DNA of 64,000 nucleotides, taken from assembly GCA_030248215.1 (NCBI GenBank), contig JASANG010000298.1, positions 30,216 through 94,215 of the forward strand, written 5' to 3'. Shown here piece by piece: positions 1 through 15,000 of this stretch. Below the pieces are notes generated by a model. That model worked only from the letters and a program-made list of their open reading frames with translations, was not told the origin of the DNA and made no database searches. The translations under genes were made by a program, and so were the position numbers. Numbering within the stretch: the first letter of the stretch is position 1; every line of letters begins with the position of its first letter. The DNA is from Enoplolaimus lenunculus (lineage: Eukaryota; Nematoda; Enoplea; Enoplida; Thoracostomopsidae).

Positions 1-20
1 CGATGAGCAACGTTACAACA
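1..20 (+). CDS. IFT122: IFT122, tentative exon fragment at window edge
   Basis: The first 20 bases are followed by GTAAG, and they end in the phase needed by the next exon. They would encode DEQRYN plus one base of the next codon. Animal IFT122 has a similar TEQ-containing stretch just before the next exon, although two residues longer here. The stretch is too short to be sure. Confidence 0.35.
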
Positions 21-3000
21 GTAAGAACTTAAGCAACTTTTGTAATTACAGTCGTTCAAATTGAATGCCGGTGCATTATTGTACTTTTACTCGCATAGAA
101 TATTTACTCAAGTTAATTTTCAAGGGACTACAAATTCAATATTCACAGTCAGAATTACGTGCAAGAAACTTTAGTACCACCCCCACTAGGTTCATAAGCA
201 ATTTTTAATATGGAAAGACATAAAATTAAAGTATTTGCTTGACACTGTCATACTTCCACTTTAGTAAACGTTTTACTCAGCAGCCCCACTTGTATATATA
301 TACAACCCTTACAATATTCTGGCAGCACTCTTTAGTTTCAACGTTGTAAACGAGCCTATCAGTGCATTAATTTGATGCTTTAAGATTTTAATGGTGTTAT
401 AATATGTAACCTAGTTTGCCGGTGTCACATGTAAAAATGACACCGCCCAAAAAAACCCCCGGGCATATTGCCATGAGGGTCCGATTTTTACTTGTGTGAA
501 AAAATCACACCCGCTAAAAAGAGACTCGTGTCAGTTTTTACACAGAACTGTTCTAAAATTATCCTCTGTAAAAATAGATTACTTCCCGTTGTCGAACGTG
601 AAAATTCAAAACAAACACGTACATTGGCATAGCCAAGATTTTGGTGTGGAGCGGCTACTTCGCTGAACTGATAAGGGTGGCGCTCCTGAAATGACTGATT
701 GCAAATAGGACATGTGTTGCCAAAACCACATCCGCTTCAAATATTTAATTTTTGCGATTGAAACTATTACATATTTCAATATCATAGGGTAAAACAGGGG
801 CATTCCTATTGTAGCCTGTCCCCCAAATTCCCAATTCAGGCGATTTTGCAACGACAAATCAAGAAATTTCCGGTTTTTATTCGAGGTTGATTCATTCCAC
901 ACCACTGAGCTGGTGCCACGGTCCACATTAATGATTTTGAGATAATTTTACATCTCTGAATACGGAGCGTGTGAAGTAATAGCTATTTTTCTTGTAGATA
1001 TATGGACTTTGTTAGTGTACAGTCAGTGGCGGATCCAGGATTTCAAAATCGGGGGCAAAATTTCACAGGTAATAAACTAATTTTTTTACCCACACACAAA
1101 CCACGAACTATTGCCATAAAATTTCTACATAATTTTTGTCGAGATGCTATTGGGGGGGCCACGACCGGGGTGACCCCCCATGGATCCGCCATTGTGTACA
1201 GTGTCTGACACTGAACCAAAAAATAGTAATGTGTGGACTCTAAACGTTTGAAATGCCGATACCGATTCTTAATTTTAAATTTTGTCAATGCCAAACATAT
1301 ATGCAGTTACCGATGTCGATACGAATTTTAGCACAATTATGCTTAAAAGAACGATGGTATTGTTTACATAATTATAAGCGCAAAGACTTAAAACTTAACA
1401 AGCAGAAACAACAATGAGATGAGAGCTGTTCATTTCGTTCAATTTCATAGTGTGCACATTAGGCATCTGCAAGGCATTGAATGACAACCACTCAATGTCG
1501 TTATCTTTCAAGGGAAAGGGCGTTATATTTAGCACATTTATATAGTAGGCAGCTTTAAGTCCTTCCTGCTTCAACCTTTGGCTGGATTGAAACAGGGATC
1601 ATTTTTATTCGTTGTTGCTTTTTTGTAGGATGCGCAGAAAATTGAATACATTACTTATTTCAAAATGTTTTAGAGTTAAGGTGGCATTATAATTCTTGTG
1701 CAACACCGTCCTTAATAGTCCCTCACTTTGCGACATCGCACACAAATTGTTGCACAGAATGGCGTACGGTCACGGTTCAGACCGGCGCCGAACAATAATA
1801 TATCTATTGATAAGTATAATTCTGTTCTGAAGGTTAGCAATTTTGCCCATGTAAAGATCAGAGGCGGAACGTTTTTCTGTGGGACTAGAATAGAGTAATC
1901 TTAAAGCTTTAGACTTAATTGTTTTGCTTGGCTTCGGCTTAGGCTTAGGACTCATTCCTACGCTTAGGTTTAGGCTTAGGCTTATCCTATGGCTTAGGAA
2001 TGTGCTTACAATACTGTTCTGCCCATGTTCTTCACATTGGCCCTTAATTTTTAATTATAAATTATAAAAATTAACAAGAAATTGTCTGTTTCAGTTAAAA
2101 TTCACTGTAACGATCTGGTGAAGAAGGTTGCAATATACAAGAACAAATTAGCGGTATGTGATTTGCAATAAGATTTATGCTTAGATTAACATTGCTTTGG
2201 AGTTGTGCTATAAGAAATTTCGTAGATTCAATATTTCGCGTTTTAGCGTTTAGTTGTATGAAGATATGTACAGTCGTGACCCGAATAAAAGGGGTGTGGA
2301 CTGATATTTATTTGACCTGGTCAGGTTCACCCTTGTTGTTCGGTTACAGACTGTTATTTATTTCTAACCCGCACTCTGCCGTTCTTTGTTACTGAAACAT
2401 ATCCGGTATTTCAACTACCAGTTGAATTAAACGTTTATTTGTTGTTTCCTAAAAGCTTGAGCGATAATACAACTTATACGTTTAAGAGTGTACTTTCCAA
2501 AAGTTTCGAACTCAACTTTACTTGATACTCGAGTCGTTTATGCCCTACAGTTAGGGACAATTCTTTAGGGTTTAGGGTCTCTATAGGCTTTTACGGACTC
2601 TTATTAGGAATACGGACTCCTATTGATTGGGGCTCAAGATTTTTTCACTCTTATACAATAGTATAAATTAACAAAGAACAATTTAGATTCAACTATCCAA
2701 TCAAATTATAATTTACGATCTAATCACCAACGACACAAATCAAGAGATGAACTATAAAGCTCGCGAACGAATAATGGAAAATCTTGACTGCAGTCTGCTG
2801 GTTGTTTGTGCTCACAACATAATTTTATGCCAGGTGAACCGCTTTATGAGACAGTAAGCAAGTTGTAACCGAGTAGGTGTTCGTTTCCGTCTCCGTTTAT
2901 AGAAATGGTGAAAAATCAGATATATCATGATCATAATCACTTGTGGATAACGTATAAATCACTTTTAAACATTCATTTGAATCACCTTTTTGCATATGTC

Positions 3001-6000
3001 TCAGCCCAATCTGCTATTTAGGTCAATTAAAAATTGGCTTAGGCCAATCTGCTATTTTGCGTAATAGCAGTTTTGCATAGGCTAAACTGCTATTAAATGT
3101 ACGATCAATCAGATTTTATTATTGGACAGACGCAAGAGCGTTAACCAATCAGCGTTGGTTTTTCATCACTGTTGTTGTGCTACATTTTTCAATCGCTATT
3201 TGGCCTGGCTAAATCTTCGATTTGCTCAGAACAGCAGATTGGTCTAAACTAAATTGGTAATTGGCCTGAATAGCATATTGGCCTACGACACATACATGAG
3301 TTTCCAAACCCTAGTGCTAAAATCGATGATTAATTTTGTATATTATAAAATCAAGTGTTACTTTAATTCATAATTCAAACAACCTTTATTCCACACAATT
3401 GGAACTCAAAATCGCTCGCACTGTCATTGTACTTTGAACTTTACTGAGAGATAAAAGCTAATGAGAAACTCAGCTTCATGCTTAGAAACATTCAAACGAA
3501 CTGAGTATTAATTTTTAGTGCTTTAGAATTGAATTTTAATTTTCCACTACGCCTCATTATATTACAGACGATGCATAAACTATTTTATTATTTCAGGAAC
3601 GTAGACTACAATGCTTCGATTTTCGAGGGCTGAGAGTACGTGAGTGGACAATGGAAGCACTGATTCGCTACATTAAAGTGATTGGTGGACCACCTGGTCA
3701 AGAATCACTATTGGTCGGACTCAAGAGTGGACAAGTATGTGTTCGTTAACAGGCGCGTTGCCAAGGGGGAGCTGAATAGTCTAGCCCCCAATCCACACAG
3801 CTAAAAATGGTGGGCCAAATTTACTCTCTCCGAAATAGGCTTTTCCGGACTACACAAGCTGAGTTAAATTCGACTCCACCAGAGTGAAATTCGACTCCCC
3901 CAGCGACTCAGTTAGTCGAATTTGACTCTGACTGAGTCGAATATGGACTCGGTTTGTGTAGTACGGAAAACCCTATTTCGGAGATAGTCAATTTTGCTCA
4001 CCATTTTTTGCAGTGCATGAAAAATTAAAGTAGCGTTTTGCGGCTGTTGCATAATGGGATTAATACTAAAATTACATAAAGTTTCTAGCTCGCTTCGCTC
4101 GCTATTTATTCTTCGTAATTTTCCGCATACAGTGATGATGAATCTGGTTGATCAAGCAATCGATTCACCTTTCCCACTTCACACAAAGCTTATTTTTGTT
4201 CAGCAATGCTACAATTGTTGTGACAAGCTTTTCGCTCGCTAGCACACGAAATATTCACAACCCACCCTGTACTGTATATATCCTGGTTGCGTGGGGACCT
4301 CTCAACTGAAAATTCTGGCTACGCGTCTGGTCGTTACCTACCATAAGCATAAACTAAACTATAAGCTATGGTGAATTTCCACTCAACAGAATAATCAGTA
4401 TTCTACTGTTAACCACAAAATCTCTTAGGTGTACGGTGACGTGAAAATATGTAGTGTGCATGTGTTCATTCAGTTTATCCTGAATAAAATTTATTTTCTT
4501 GCATTTTAATTTAATCGCAGAAGTTGCATCTTATCTCTTTCGTAACAATAAACACAATTTTAAAATTAGCAACATCTCAAGTACAATTCGTTCGAACAAA
4601 GGTGCAAGCATGGCACCTAACACCCCAGTGTACCTCAGTGCAAAATTACTCCTTGATGTTATCACTGATTTGAATACCTTATTAGGAAATATTTCAAAAC
4701 GTTTTGCATTTCAAACCATTTTGCGTTCAAAGTTAAAACGTCAAATTTAAAACCAATGGATTCATTCGTTTTTGGATAAGCCTTCTCTGCAATGTAATTT
4801 CTCTACGTCTGCCACAAAGTTGGACATTTAATGATAAACGGAACAGGATATTGCACGACCGGTATTTTTAGACGTGCTCAATACTAGTCACTAGCTGTCG
4901 AGGTGCAATCGGAGGTGAAAAATACCGGAGCTGGAGGTCAACGAAATTTGCCGGAACCGGAGATGAGGCGAAATTAGATAGTACAAATGATGCTTAATTA
5001 GTTACTGTTAGTAAATATCTGCAATATGTTGTTAAGCTGTTTGGTTTTACGATAATTTTCTGCGAAATTTCGGAAATTCTTTCCTGAAAATTGTGACAGA
5101 AGTCAAATGAAACACGCTAAACAGATAAATTTTGCAAAATTGTGCAAAATTTTACTACTGTAGTTGCCGGATCCTCCAGCAAAAATTTTACCGCAGCCTT
5201 AGCAGCCGGAAGCTGATTTTCTGCCAGAGCCGGAGGCAGACCTCTGGTTATACCCTGTTTGCTGTCGATATATTCTGTTAAAATCTGGTTATACCCTGTT
5301 TGCTGTCGATATATTCTGTTAAAATCGAAATATTTCACAAGTATAAATTTTTAAAATTATAGATCCTCAAAATATTCATCGATAATCCGTTTCAAGTAGA
5401 ACTGATGCGAATCAGAAGCGCTGTACGATGTTTAGATTTAAGTCTTTTACGCGATAAACTGGCGGTCGTTGATGAACATAATACATGTTGGGTTTACGAT
5501 TTGACAACTAAAGATTTGTTTTATCAGGTAAAAGCGATTTTTCATCTGCTGAAGTGCATATGTCGTGTTCTGAGCATCTGGTCCAGTTGGCAACTGCATC
5601 GTCAGAAAATCATACTGTTATTCGAAATAGCGAACACGGCTGCCTGAATTCAAACTGAATTTAAATGTCTGAACCAGGGTAATAGTATCTGGTTTAAAAA
5701 TGGTTGGCAAACACGGGGCCTGATGAACAAAGCGAGCGAGAAGCTGAATGCAATCTTAGAAATTGGTACAGTACGGACCTTACCATTTTTGGCCCATGTA
5801 AAAATCAGGACTGGAACGTTTTTTGTGGGACTAGAATAGAATAAGCTTAAGCTTTCCACTAATTTTTTGCTTAGCTTAGCTTAGGCTTAGGAATATGCTC
5901 ATTCTTACGCTTAGGCTTAGGCTTAGGCTTATCCTAAGGCTTAGAAATGTGCTTACAATACTGTTCCGCCCCTGTTCTTTACATTGGCCCTAAATTTTTA

Positions 6001-9000
6001 ATTATAAATTATAAAAATTAACAAGAAATTGTTTGTTTCAGTTAAAATCCACTGTAACGATCTGGTGAAGAAGGTAGCAAAGCTTATAAAACTGTTCCGC
6101 CCCTGTTCTTTACATTGGTCCCATTTTTAATACAATTTTTTCCTCTTTATGGTATGCATTTCTTTGTGGCAGCGGCAATCAGAAACCAGCACTGCGCTTC
6201 CGCTGCTTGTTGCGATATGGGTCCAAACAGTGTTTCGTTTACTTTAAGTGCAATGACGAAAATTCAGCGATCGCCTTTGAATTTTAACAGTCTGAACGAT
6301 GTTGTTGCAAAAATAGGCATGTGAACAAGTAGCAATAACTTTTACGGACTACAGGTAATATATAACATTTTAGGAGCCAGATGCAAACAGCGTGGCGTGG
6401 AACACGCTGTTCTCGGATCTGTTATGTTTTTCTGGAAGTGGCCATCTGAGCGTCAAAGTTTTAAACTTTCCTTTGTACAAGCAACCACTAGAAGTAAAGG
6501 TTTCGATATAAAAGCAGCCTGTATACTATGTTTTACCAGTTGCAGCTGGCGCAGCATCGGCTCTTGTAGATTTTCCTCTTCCCAGACAGGCTCAAAATTT
6601 GGCTTAGGTTTAAGTTCTGGAGATAACTTGTCTAAGCGTAAACGTATAACTTTGCCTATAAGTGTTCACTTAAGCCAAAACTTTAACTCTGATTAGGAAA
6701 AGTGTACAACACCCAAAAAATCACATAACAGAAACTCTTCTGCAAATTCGTAACCAGCTCAGCTTGATAGGCAGGTTATAAAAAAATTTGAGGAGCGAAG
6801 TACAAGGCTTTTCAATGACTTAAAAGCAACGTTGAAAATTTTCTAGGGGGTATTTTTTCCAGCGGTTGAGCCCCCCCCGGCTCCCCCTTGGCTACGGGTC
6901 TGCTCTCGTGGTGCAGAATATGAATTTTTATCATTATGTCAGTAAAGCCCTGTTCCATAAGTAAACTACTTATTAAAATCTAAGTGTAAACCTACCGGCA
7001 CAAATTATTTGAAATTACATTAGTTTTTAATCATTTCTGACACATGTTTCAGGGGTTTGTTGTCGGATTTACAGGATCGAAGGTATTTTGTCTTCATATG
7101 TATTCGATGACAGCAATCGATGTACCGCTATCCAGCCAACTCTATCAGTTTTTGGAACACGCAGATTACAGGTACGTTTATTGAATACTGGTAAGTTTTA
7201 ACACTGTGGAAAAACAAATTGCAGCTTCAAGTAATCTCTAAATTATTAAACTTATTTCAAATGAGTTTAAGCGTAATCTACCAGTTCGTTTAGTTAATCT
7301 AGAAAGTTATTTTAATACTGCTGAATGAATATAAGCTAATATATTTCGAGTTAGATTAAGCTTTTCCGTGGCCAATCCATAAATTTCTAGAGTTAGGCTA
7401 CGCCATACATAATAGTGAACAACTCACGAGTATACGTAGCGAGAAGCAAATATAATTTTAATACTAAATCTTATAGGTTGAAGGGCCACGTTTCGGGGGC
7501 TACTCGCATCCGCCAGTGTGTATTATAACAAACTTGTTATCTATGTTTTGTTTAATTTTGTTTTATTTAGCAACGCGTACGAATTAGCATGTATGGGAGC
7601 TCCGGAGTCTGACTGGAGATTGCTCGGCTTGGAAGCATTAGAAGGACTCAATTTCGAAATTGCAAAACGAGCTTTTATACGTATACGTGATTTGAAATTT
7701 TTGGAGCTCATCAACCAGTTTGAAGTAAATATATGTACTTTATGCATTCAAATACTAGCGTCGCGATTAATACGTATTGTTTTGAATTCTTGTGTAATAA
7801 GAAGCGCTAATTAATTCCTTGATTTTTAGCTTATAATTGAACACAAACGGATGGATTGTTTGTGTAATGATTTATGGTAAGACGTACATTTTGACCGAAC
7901 CTAAACAGTTTAGTTACAGGCACGCTGTGCCGGCCTGTACACTGTAAATTTCAGTGGGTTGATTTTAGCTCAGAATGAGTTGAATCCACTCAAAGGTCTG
8001 AGCTCTGAATTGGGTCTTTCAGAACTCAGAATTCTGAATAGATTGAACTCATTCTCATATAATTAATCAACTAACTCAGAATTAAATTTGCTTAGACTGA
8101 GTTAATGTTTACTGTTATTAATTCAGAAATAACCACAAATATCTAATTCTCTCTGAGTTCATTAATCAAATTATCGAAATTTACAGTGTACATTGAATAA
8201 TCATGATGAGCTTTATATTTCACAATTGTGTGCAACGGTAATATAATTGCCAAAAACAAAAAATACACTACATCTCTTTTTGTTTTAATTATTACAGGAT
8301 AGAAAGAAACGTGGTGAAACAAACAAGGAAGGATTTTTGGGCGAAATAATGGCATATCAATACCGTTTAGATGATGCAGCTCAACTTTTTAAAGCTGCTC
8401 GCGAAGAACAAAAAGCGTTACAAATGTTCACCGATTTACGAATGTTTGACAAAGCCCAGGTTAACACTGATCGAAATGTTAACCCCTTCTCACATGAATA
8501 TTTTGTATTTCCCTTGAGACCTACTTTTATGCTAGGATTCGAACTCCAGTGACTGGAGTGGGAGGCGTATACCATCACCACTCAGCTATAGGAGCTCGAC
8601 GCTCGAGCCCGAAGAACTCTCACGTCTTGTGGTGATTTAGTACTATGTATACGTGTTGCAATTGTTAAATACGGTGCGATATATATTATTTACCGTATCT
8701 ACAATGCTCTGAGTTGCCTATAGGCAAGTCAATGTGAGAAGGGGTTAAATAGTGCACGTTAGGTATGTAATACAATTCTTTTATTGCTTATATGTTTATA
8801 ACTCCAGCTACTTTTAACGAGCTTTAAGCCTAAAAAGCTAACTCAGGTTTTACTTCGCTTCAAATATACATTTGTTGCAGCTTTTTCAAGATGTACATGT
8901 TACTGTTTAGTTGTAACCCAGGCAAGCACCATTTATTAGAAGTTTTACACTTTATAAAATACAGCTGTTGTCAAAAAGGTTAGAGCGGCAGTATGCAAAA

Positions 9001-12000
9001 ATCTTGTACATAATACGTAAACGGATATTTTTTATACATTTTCCAGGAAATAGCCGGGGATACCAGTTCAATTACGCACAAACAACTCATCCGAAAGCGA
9101 GCTGATTGGGCGGCGAACACAAACGATCCAAAACAGGCCGCTGAAATGTATATCTCCGCTGGGGACTACGATCGAGCTCTACGAATTATGGAGAAACACG
9201 GCTGGGTAGATATGTGAGTTATAAGCTGTTAGCGTCTACCGGGTCCCTAGCCAGAGAGGGTGACCAAGGGGGCCTTCGTACCCCCTGAATCCCTCAGAAA
9301 GTTTTCAACCTTTTTTGTAGGTCATCGAAAATCCTTTTATGCCCCACCTAAAAAATTTTAGCCCGCCTCATAGCAAGGTTGGCTATACGAGCCCCCCGTT
9401 TACACGTCTATTAGGGGCGTAAACAAGCCAGGGTTTAGGAAAGAGAAGTTACGTTCAATCAAATGGTTAAGTTCTTAAAGATTTTTTACCGCTGTGTTGT
9501 GCCCGCGGAAATTTTATCTTTGCCCGCTGTGTACTCGCGCAAAATTCCATACCATAGAGCAAAAAAATGTAACACCAGATATAATATAGCACATTACAAC
9601 TATCACCGGTAAAACTAGGTTGTTTGCCGATGGGTGATAATGATCAGTAACTTAAAACGATCTTGCCTGTATGAAATCATTGTAGTTAATATAGCATAAT
9701 AACACATTTCTTTGTGGTTTCGTTGCAATTTGTCTTAAGATATCATTCAGAAAACTTGCGAACATATTGTTCCAAGCCAAATGAAAATATAACCTACATA
9801 GTAACAGGGAAGAATGTCTCCAAATGCTTGTCTTAAGGGGTGCGGGTTGACCTATGAGCCCCTCGTCCTCGTTTTAAAATACCTACTAATTTCTCTTAGC
9901 GATTCTGTTTGCTTAATTTTTCACTTCCGAGTCATGATAAACAGCTAGCTCCATGGTAATCGATGGTGGTTACAAGTTATGTAGCCATGAACACGTAGCA
10001 AACATTAACCCTTTAGGTAATGTACTGTGATAAACTCACGCAAAATTGGCAATGCGCATTGTTTAATAATCATTTGAGTATAATAGGTAGCACAAAATCT
10101 CTTCAAGACGTTGAGCCAGCGGAATCGAGTTTCGAGCTGGTATACAAAGGCACCGATTACAAGAGCATTCCGTCCAAGAGTCCTGTGTTTGCGTGCCAGC
10201 CTGCAATCAGGTCTCGTAAATAGAAAATATCCATGTGAGGAGAAAGAGTCAATAATAAAACGACTTCTCGTTTTTCGGTGCTACAAACAAATGTTAATAG
10301 GTATATAATATAATCATTGCGGCTGTTATCTTTGAAATTGAAGGATTTAAAATTTATATTCTCTAGGATAATTCAGCTTGGTCGAAAAGTTGACGCAACA
10401 CCAGACAACCATGATCTGTTTCGTAATTGCGCTGATATACTTGTACGATTTACGGAGTATCCGTTAGCTGCGGAATTGTACAAAAAATACGGCGATTATT
10501 TATCACTTGTTACAATGTACGTCAAAACGGGCCGATGGAGCGAGGTAATAACGCGTTTGGTGAAATATTGTTGTGTAAAATATTTATAACACCCAGCGCC
10601 AAATTAAACGGGACCCGGGTCCCGGACCTGCCACCAAAAGAGCCTCCCACTAACCGAAAACCGACGATATGTTTCAATTGATAACAAGCAAACAAACATT
10701 TTTTCGCGGACCACGAAGGTATACACGCTGTGAAACATTTCATTGGGAAGACCTCGGACTTGTTTAGGATGGCCGAGGAATTTTATTGTAACGCCGGTCA
10801 TATCACAACGAGATTTTTGGGGAGTACTAATTGCGTTCTTCGGCAGGGTTATATAACAAGGCCGTACGAAATACTTTTCCAATTATTGAGAAAGTTCTTC
10901 AGATTTATGTTATTTTCTGGTGTCTACAAGGTTGGAACTCGGTAGCTAAACCTAGGTATACCACCTATCATTTGCGATCCCAAACTTGTGGTAGTACGAT
11001 GAAATGTTGCGTAGTCAGATTAGCTGTATTCATTACAGGAACTTTGCTTTGCAGTGTGGAGTGCCCTTGCATTGAAAATCCTTTTCCGCATCACTGGACT
11101 ATTTTACACTGCTTTTCGTTAAGCAGACCGGCAACGTCTAACCGGCTGCAATCCGTCGCCGGATCACTGCCACAAGTTTCGGGACTTGGAGTAGTGTTGT
11201 GCAATAACCACCACAAATCTATCCGACAACATAATTGAGGCATGCAAATATTTACATTAGTTGAAAAACTGAAAATCCCGCTTAGGTATTTGTTTTATAT
11301 TCATGATATGTCATTGTATACGGTTCTAATAAATGGTAATCATTTTCCTGTCCACTTTCATATGTTCAACAGTTGAAACATGCAAATATTTTAAAATTCA
11401 AACCATATAAAAGGTTAAGCGAATGGAATGGCCTAAAACACAATTCAAAACTTGTAGGAAAATAACAAAACAGATTTCTCTGTTGTTTTTAATAGGCGTT
11501 TGCAATAGTTGAGCAACAACCCGAGTATCGCGAACAAGTTTATATGCCGTACGCCAATTGGATGGCAGAAAACGATCGTTTTGAAGATGCACAGAAAGGT
11601 AGTAGCAGGATGTCAGCTTTGCCCACAAATTAGCGGTAACACAAGCTATATGATGTTCAACCTATGTACCGAAAAGCACATGTGTTGCCAGCAATGTTTT
11701 GAAATGGCAAACATTGTTGCGCTCAAGATAAGTCATTTAAATACATCCGTAAATACTTGGGTTAAGAATCGGTATTCTCAACGAAAAGCTTGCAGTTTGA
11801 AGTAAGTATCGTATGCGGCAGCTTATGGTGAATTGTCATTAATTTTATGGTCCATATTACTTTAAGGGGCGTTCAGGTTTCTGGTGGGTCTATAAAAGAG
11901 TAGGTTTAGATTGTAGATACCATTTTTACTTAGGCTTAAACTTAGGCTTAGGCTTAGGCTTAATAACACACTTTTGCAACGCTTAGGCTTAGGCTTAAGG

Positions 12001-15000
12001 TTAGGAATACGCTTAATCTACTGTTACGCCCCTTAAAGTAACATTGGCCGATTTTATTGTAATGTTATATATTTGCCATAAGTATCAGTACCTTATAACT
12101 GGTGGCTTTATAGAGTTCATCAACTTGTTTTGTTTTTTTACAGCATTTCATAAAGCCGGACGAGCAGAAGAAGCGTTATTCGTTCTTAAACAATTGACTT
12201 CAAACGCAGTCAACGAACGCCGTTTCAATCACGCAGGCTATTACTATTGGATGTTATCGCTGCAATATTTGGATCGTGTTACAGGTTGAAACGTTTATAT
12301 ATAATTTACCAAAGACGTAGCCGCGATTTTGGAAACGATTGGTTTAAGTGCTGTAAAGATTTCAAACGGGCGGCTTAGTATTTTGGAAAAGGTTTCGTTA
12401 TGTTCGCAAAAAATTTAGAAGGTGGTGGCTTATGTTGATAGCTAAAAACTTTCTAAAAACCCTTCCACAACAATTACAAACACAAGGTTGTGACCAATAA
12501 TGCTTTTATGGCTTATGCTGTGAATCACAGCCTTATGCGTTTAAAGCGGTGTATGCAGATCAACATCGTGAATTTAATGAACGATACCTAGGTAGATTTT
12601 TAAAAATACTTTCAGTTGAATGCGTATGGTTTTCGAACCCTAGTTGTTCATTACCCACTTTTCGATAACGGTTGTAGTTTGCATCATATTCGGAGATTGG
12701 GATACAGAAACTTGAAAATATTAACAAAATTGGCTTTTCAATAATTTTGATTTCCACTGTTGCGTGAAATTTGACTTGTTTACTTTGTCAACGGTGTTCA
12801 CTTTGTTTTACTGGACGAAACGGTGTTATTTTACATTGGTTGAATAGTGGTCGGGAAACCATGGAAACAATGTATATTTTACTTAAAACTTTATTTCTAA
12901 AATAAGTTTCTGTGCCGATATAACAATTACGGTATCATTACCATGCAAAAACCACAAATAGATTTAGTTGTAATTAATTCTAAGTTAAGCAGTATCATAT
13001 AGAGGCCTTGACGAAAATTTTGCTGCGGTTGTGGTGGGGCACAATCCCTCAGCGTACAGACTACCGTTCCGCTGCTCCAACCGCGAGGTATGCAGGCATG
13101 CAAACCGTTGGCTCTATATACCGTACGTTTGGTACTACAAGCTACGTATATGAATACTCCATGAAACCGTTTGAGCTGGAAAGCGTCTCACATTTTAGCA
13201 ATGGATTCTCCGCTAAGTGATTTTAAATTAATCAGTACCATAAAGAGCTCTTAACGCAAATATTGTTGCGGATGCGTGGGGCTTGAACCAATTAAGTACA
13301 GCTTACCAGCCCGCTCCTATAACTACTAAGCGACGCAGCCATGCAAATTTTTCGATACAATGGCGCTGTATACCGTGAGTTTGGTACTACAAGCAACGGG
13401 ACTCGTTTTTCCCCTGCACAGGAAAGTTTGGTCCGAATCCCGTGCTCGGTCCGCTTATGACCGCGGGCCCAACATTTGGGCCAGTGCCCGGCTAGGTTCC
13501 GCGGACCTTGGCCCGGGCAGGTTCCAACCCTGCTTAAATCCTTATTATAAAATTTGCCCAGTAATATCACAATACTACTCTCAGTATTTTTTACGGCAGC
13601 CATATTGGTTTCCGTCTTATGTTTAACAATATTCCTGTACAAAAGTATGCACCAAATATAAGCTTAGCCGATTGGTCAGTATTGCCGATTCTTTAGTCCA
13701 TCAGTTTCTTGACTGTACCATGTGATGAGCAATTGTATTCCAATAATCAATGTGGGTCAAAATGTTTAGGCCACTGTCTTTGACACCGGCATCTACGAAT
13801 AAAAATGTTGAATTTGTTAATTTTACAAATCATCTGTAATCAGATTGTTTTTATATTGTATTTTTTTAAATCATTGTTATATTTCAGAACAACCTGATAA
13901 AGAAGCCGATCATGTGGCACAGTTTCATCGATTTCAACTGCTCGCTGAAATATATTATGCGTACAACGCTATTCATCGCTATACGGTATTAACACTAAAA
14001 ACCAACCTAAATTGAGTGATCCTAAAACTAACAATATTACTCTAAATAGCGCAGCGTTATAAAACGGCGCAAATTTAACGTCGATGTACCGTAGCCATTA
14101 TGGCGTATTTCGACTATGATTCAAGCCAGTCCACTCTCGGAAATACGCTTTTCTGGACTACACAAACTGAGTCAAGTTTGACTCCGCCAGAGTCAAATTC
14201 GACTCACTGAGCGATTCAATGAATCAAATTTGACTCTGGCGGAGTCGAATTTTGACTCAGTTTGTGTAGTCAGGAAAAGCCTATTTCCGATAGAGTCAAT
14301 TTGACTGCCCATTTTTTACAATGAAGTGTCACAATAATAAACCACATCAAATTACCTACCTTCCTCGGTTTAATAACTTGTATAATTTTTATACCTTGTT
14401 TTAAACAAGCTATTAAATGGTTTATTTTGTGCTCTTTAATACCAAGAGTCAATGATGACCCTTTGAACAACAGTGGACAACTTCCTTAAATACGCATGGT
14501 ATAAAAAGCGCCGCCACGTGTTACGTTTTGCTTCGTACCCCCTCTTATTTAGGAGTTAAATGCTTTGCAGGACACAGCTAAAAATGAGCAATGGCAAAAA
14601 CTTAAATAGGGATAAAGGAAAGAAAAATGCACAGCGTTGCCAAGTACATTCTATCCTACACAGAATGTACTCTGGTGCATTCTCTTAAGTATGCACCGGG
14701 CACTCTTGTTAATAATACAAGAACTTCCGTTAATTAATTAGTTCATAGCGATTGTATCACGCATAGATTTGAAGTAAATAATGTATACTAACTTACTGGA
14801 GCAGTTAAGTACTTTCAGGATGATCCGTTCACATCATACCAACCAGACGCGTTATTCAACATATCGCGATTTTTACTCAATGTTGCTGAGAACGAAGTTT
14901 TATCAGGATTCAATATCGTGTAAGTCATTTTGGGTCCCAATCAACATGAGTCCGTATCCCTAATAAGAGTCCGTAAGCTGATAGAGTCCCTAGACCCTAA

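Larger units (their letters stand above)
21..2094 (+). other. IFT122 intron with MITEs
   Basis: No exon of the missing first propeller was recognised between the tentative edge exon and 2095. The stretch holds a hAT-type MITE (1024-1194) and a CCTAAG-type element (about 1844-2041). The rest is AT-rich with no readable coding sequence. Confidence 0.6.

Noticed and set aside
13292-13642. 116-codon minus-strand ORF with GC-rich repeats
   Set aside because: It overlaps a SINE-like repeat and GGCCCGGG-rich low-complexity sequence. No family resemblance was found.
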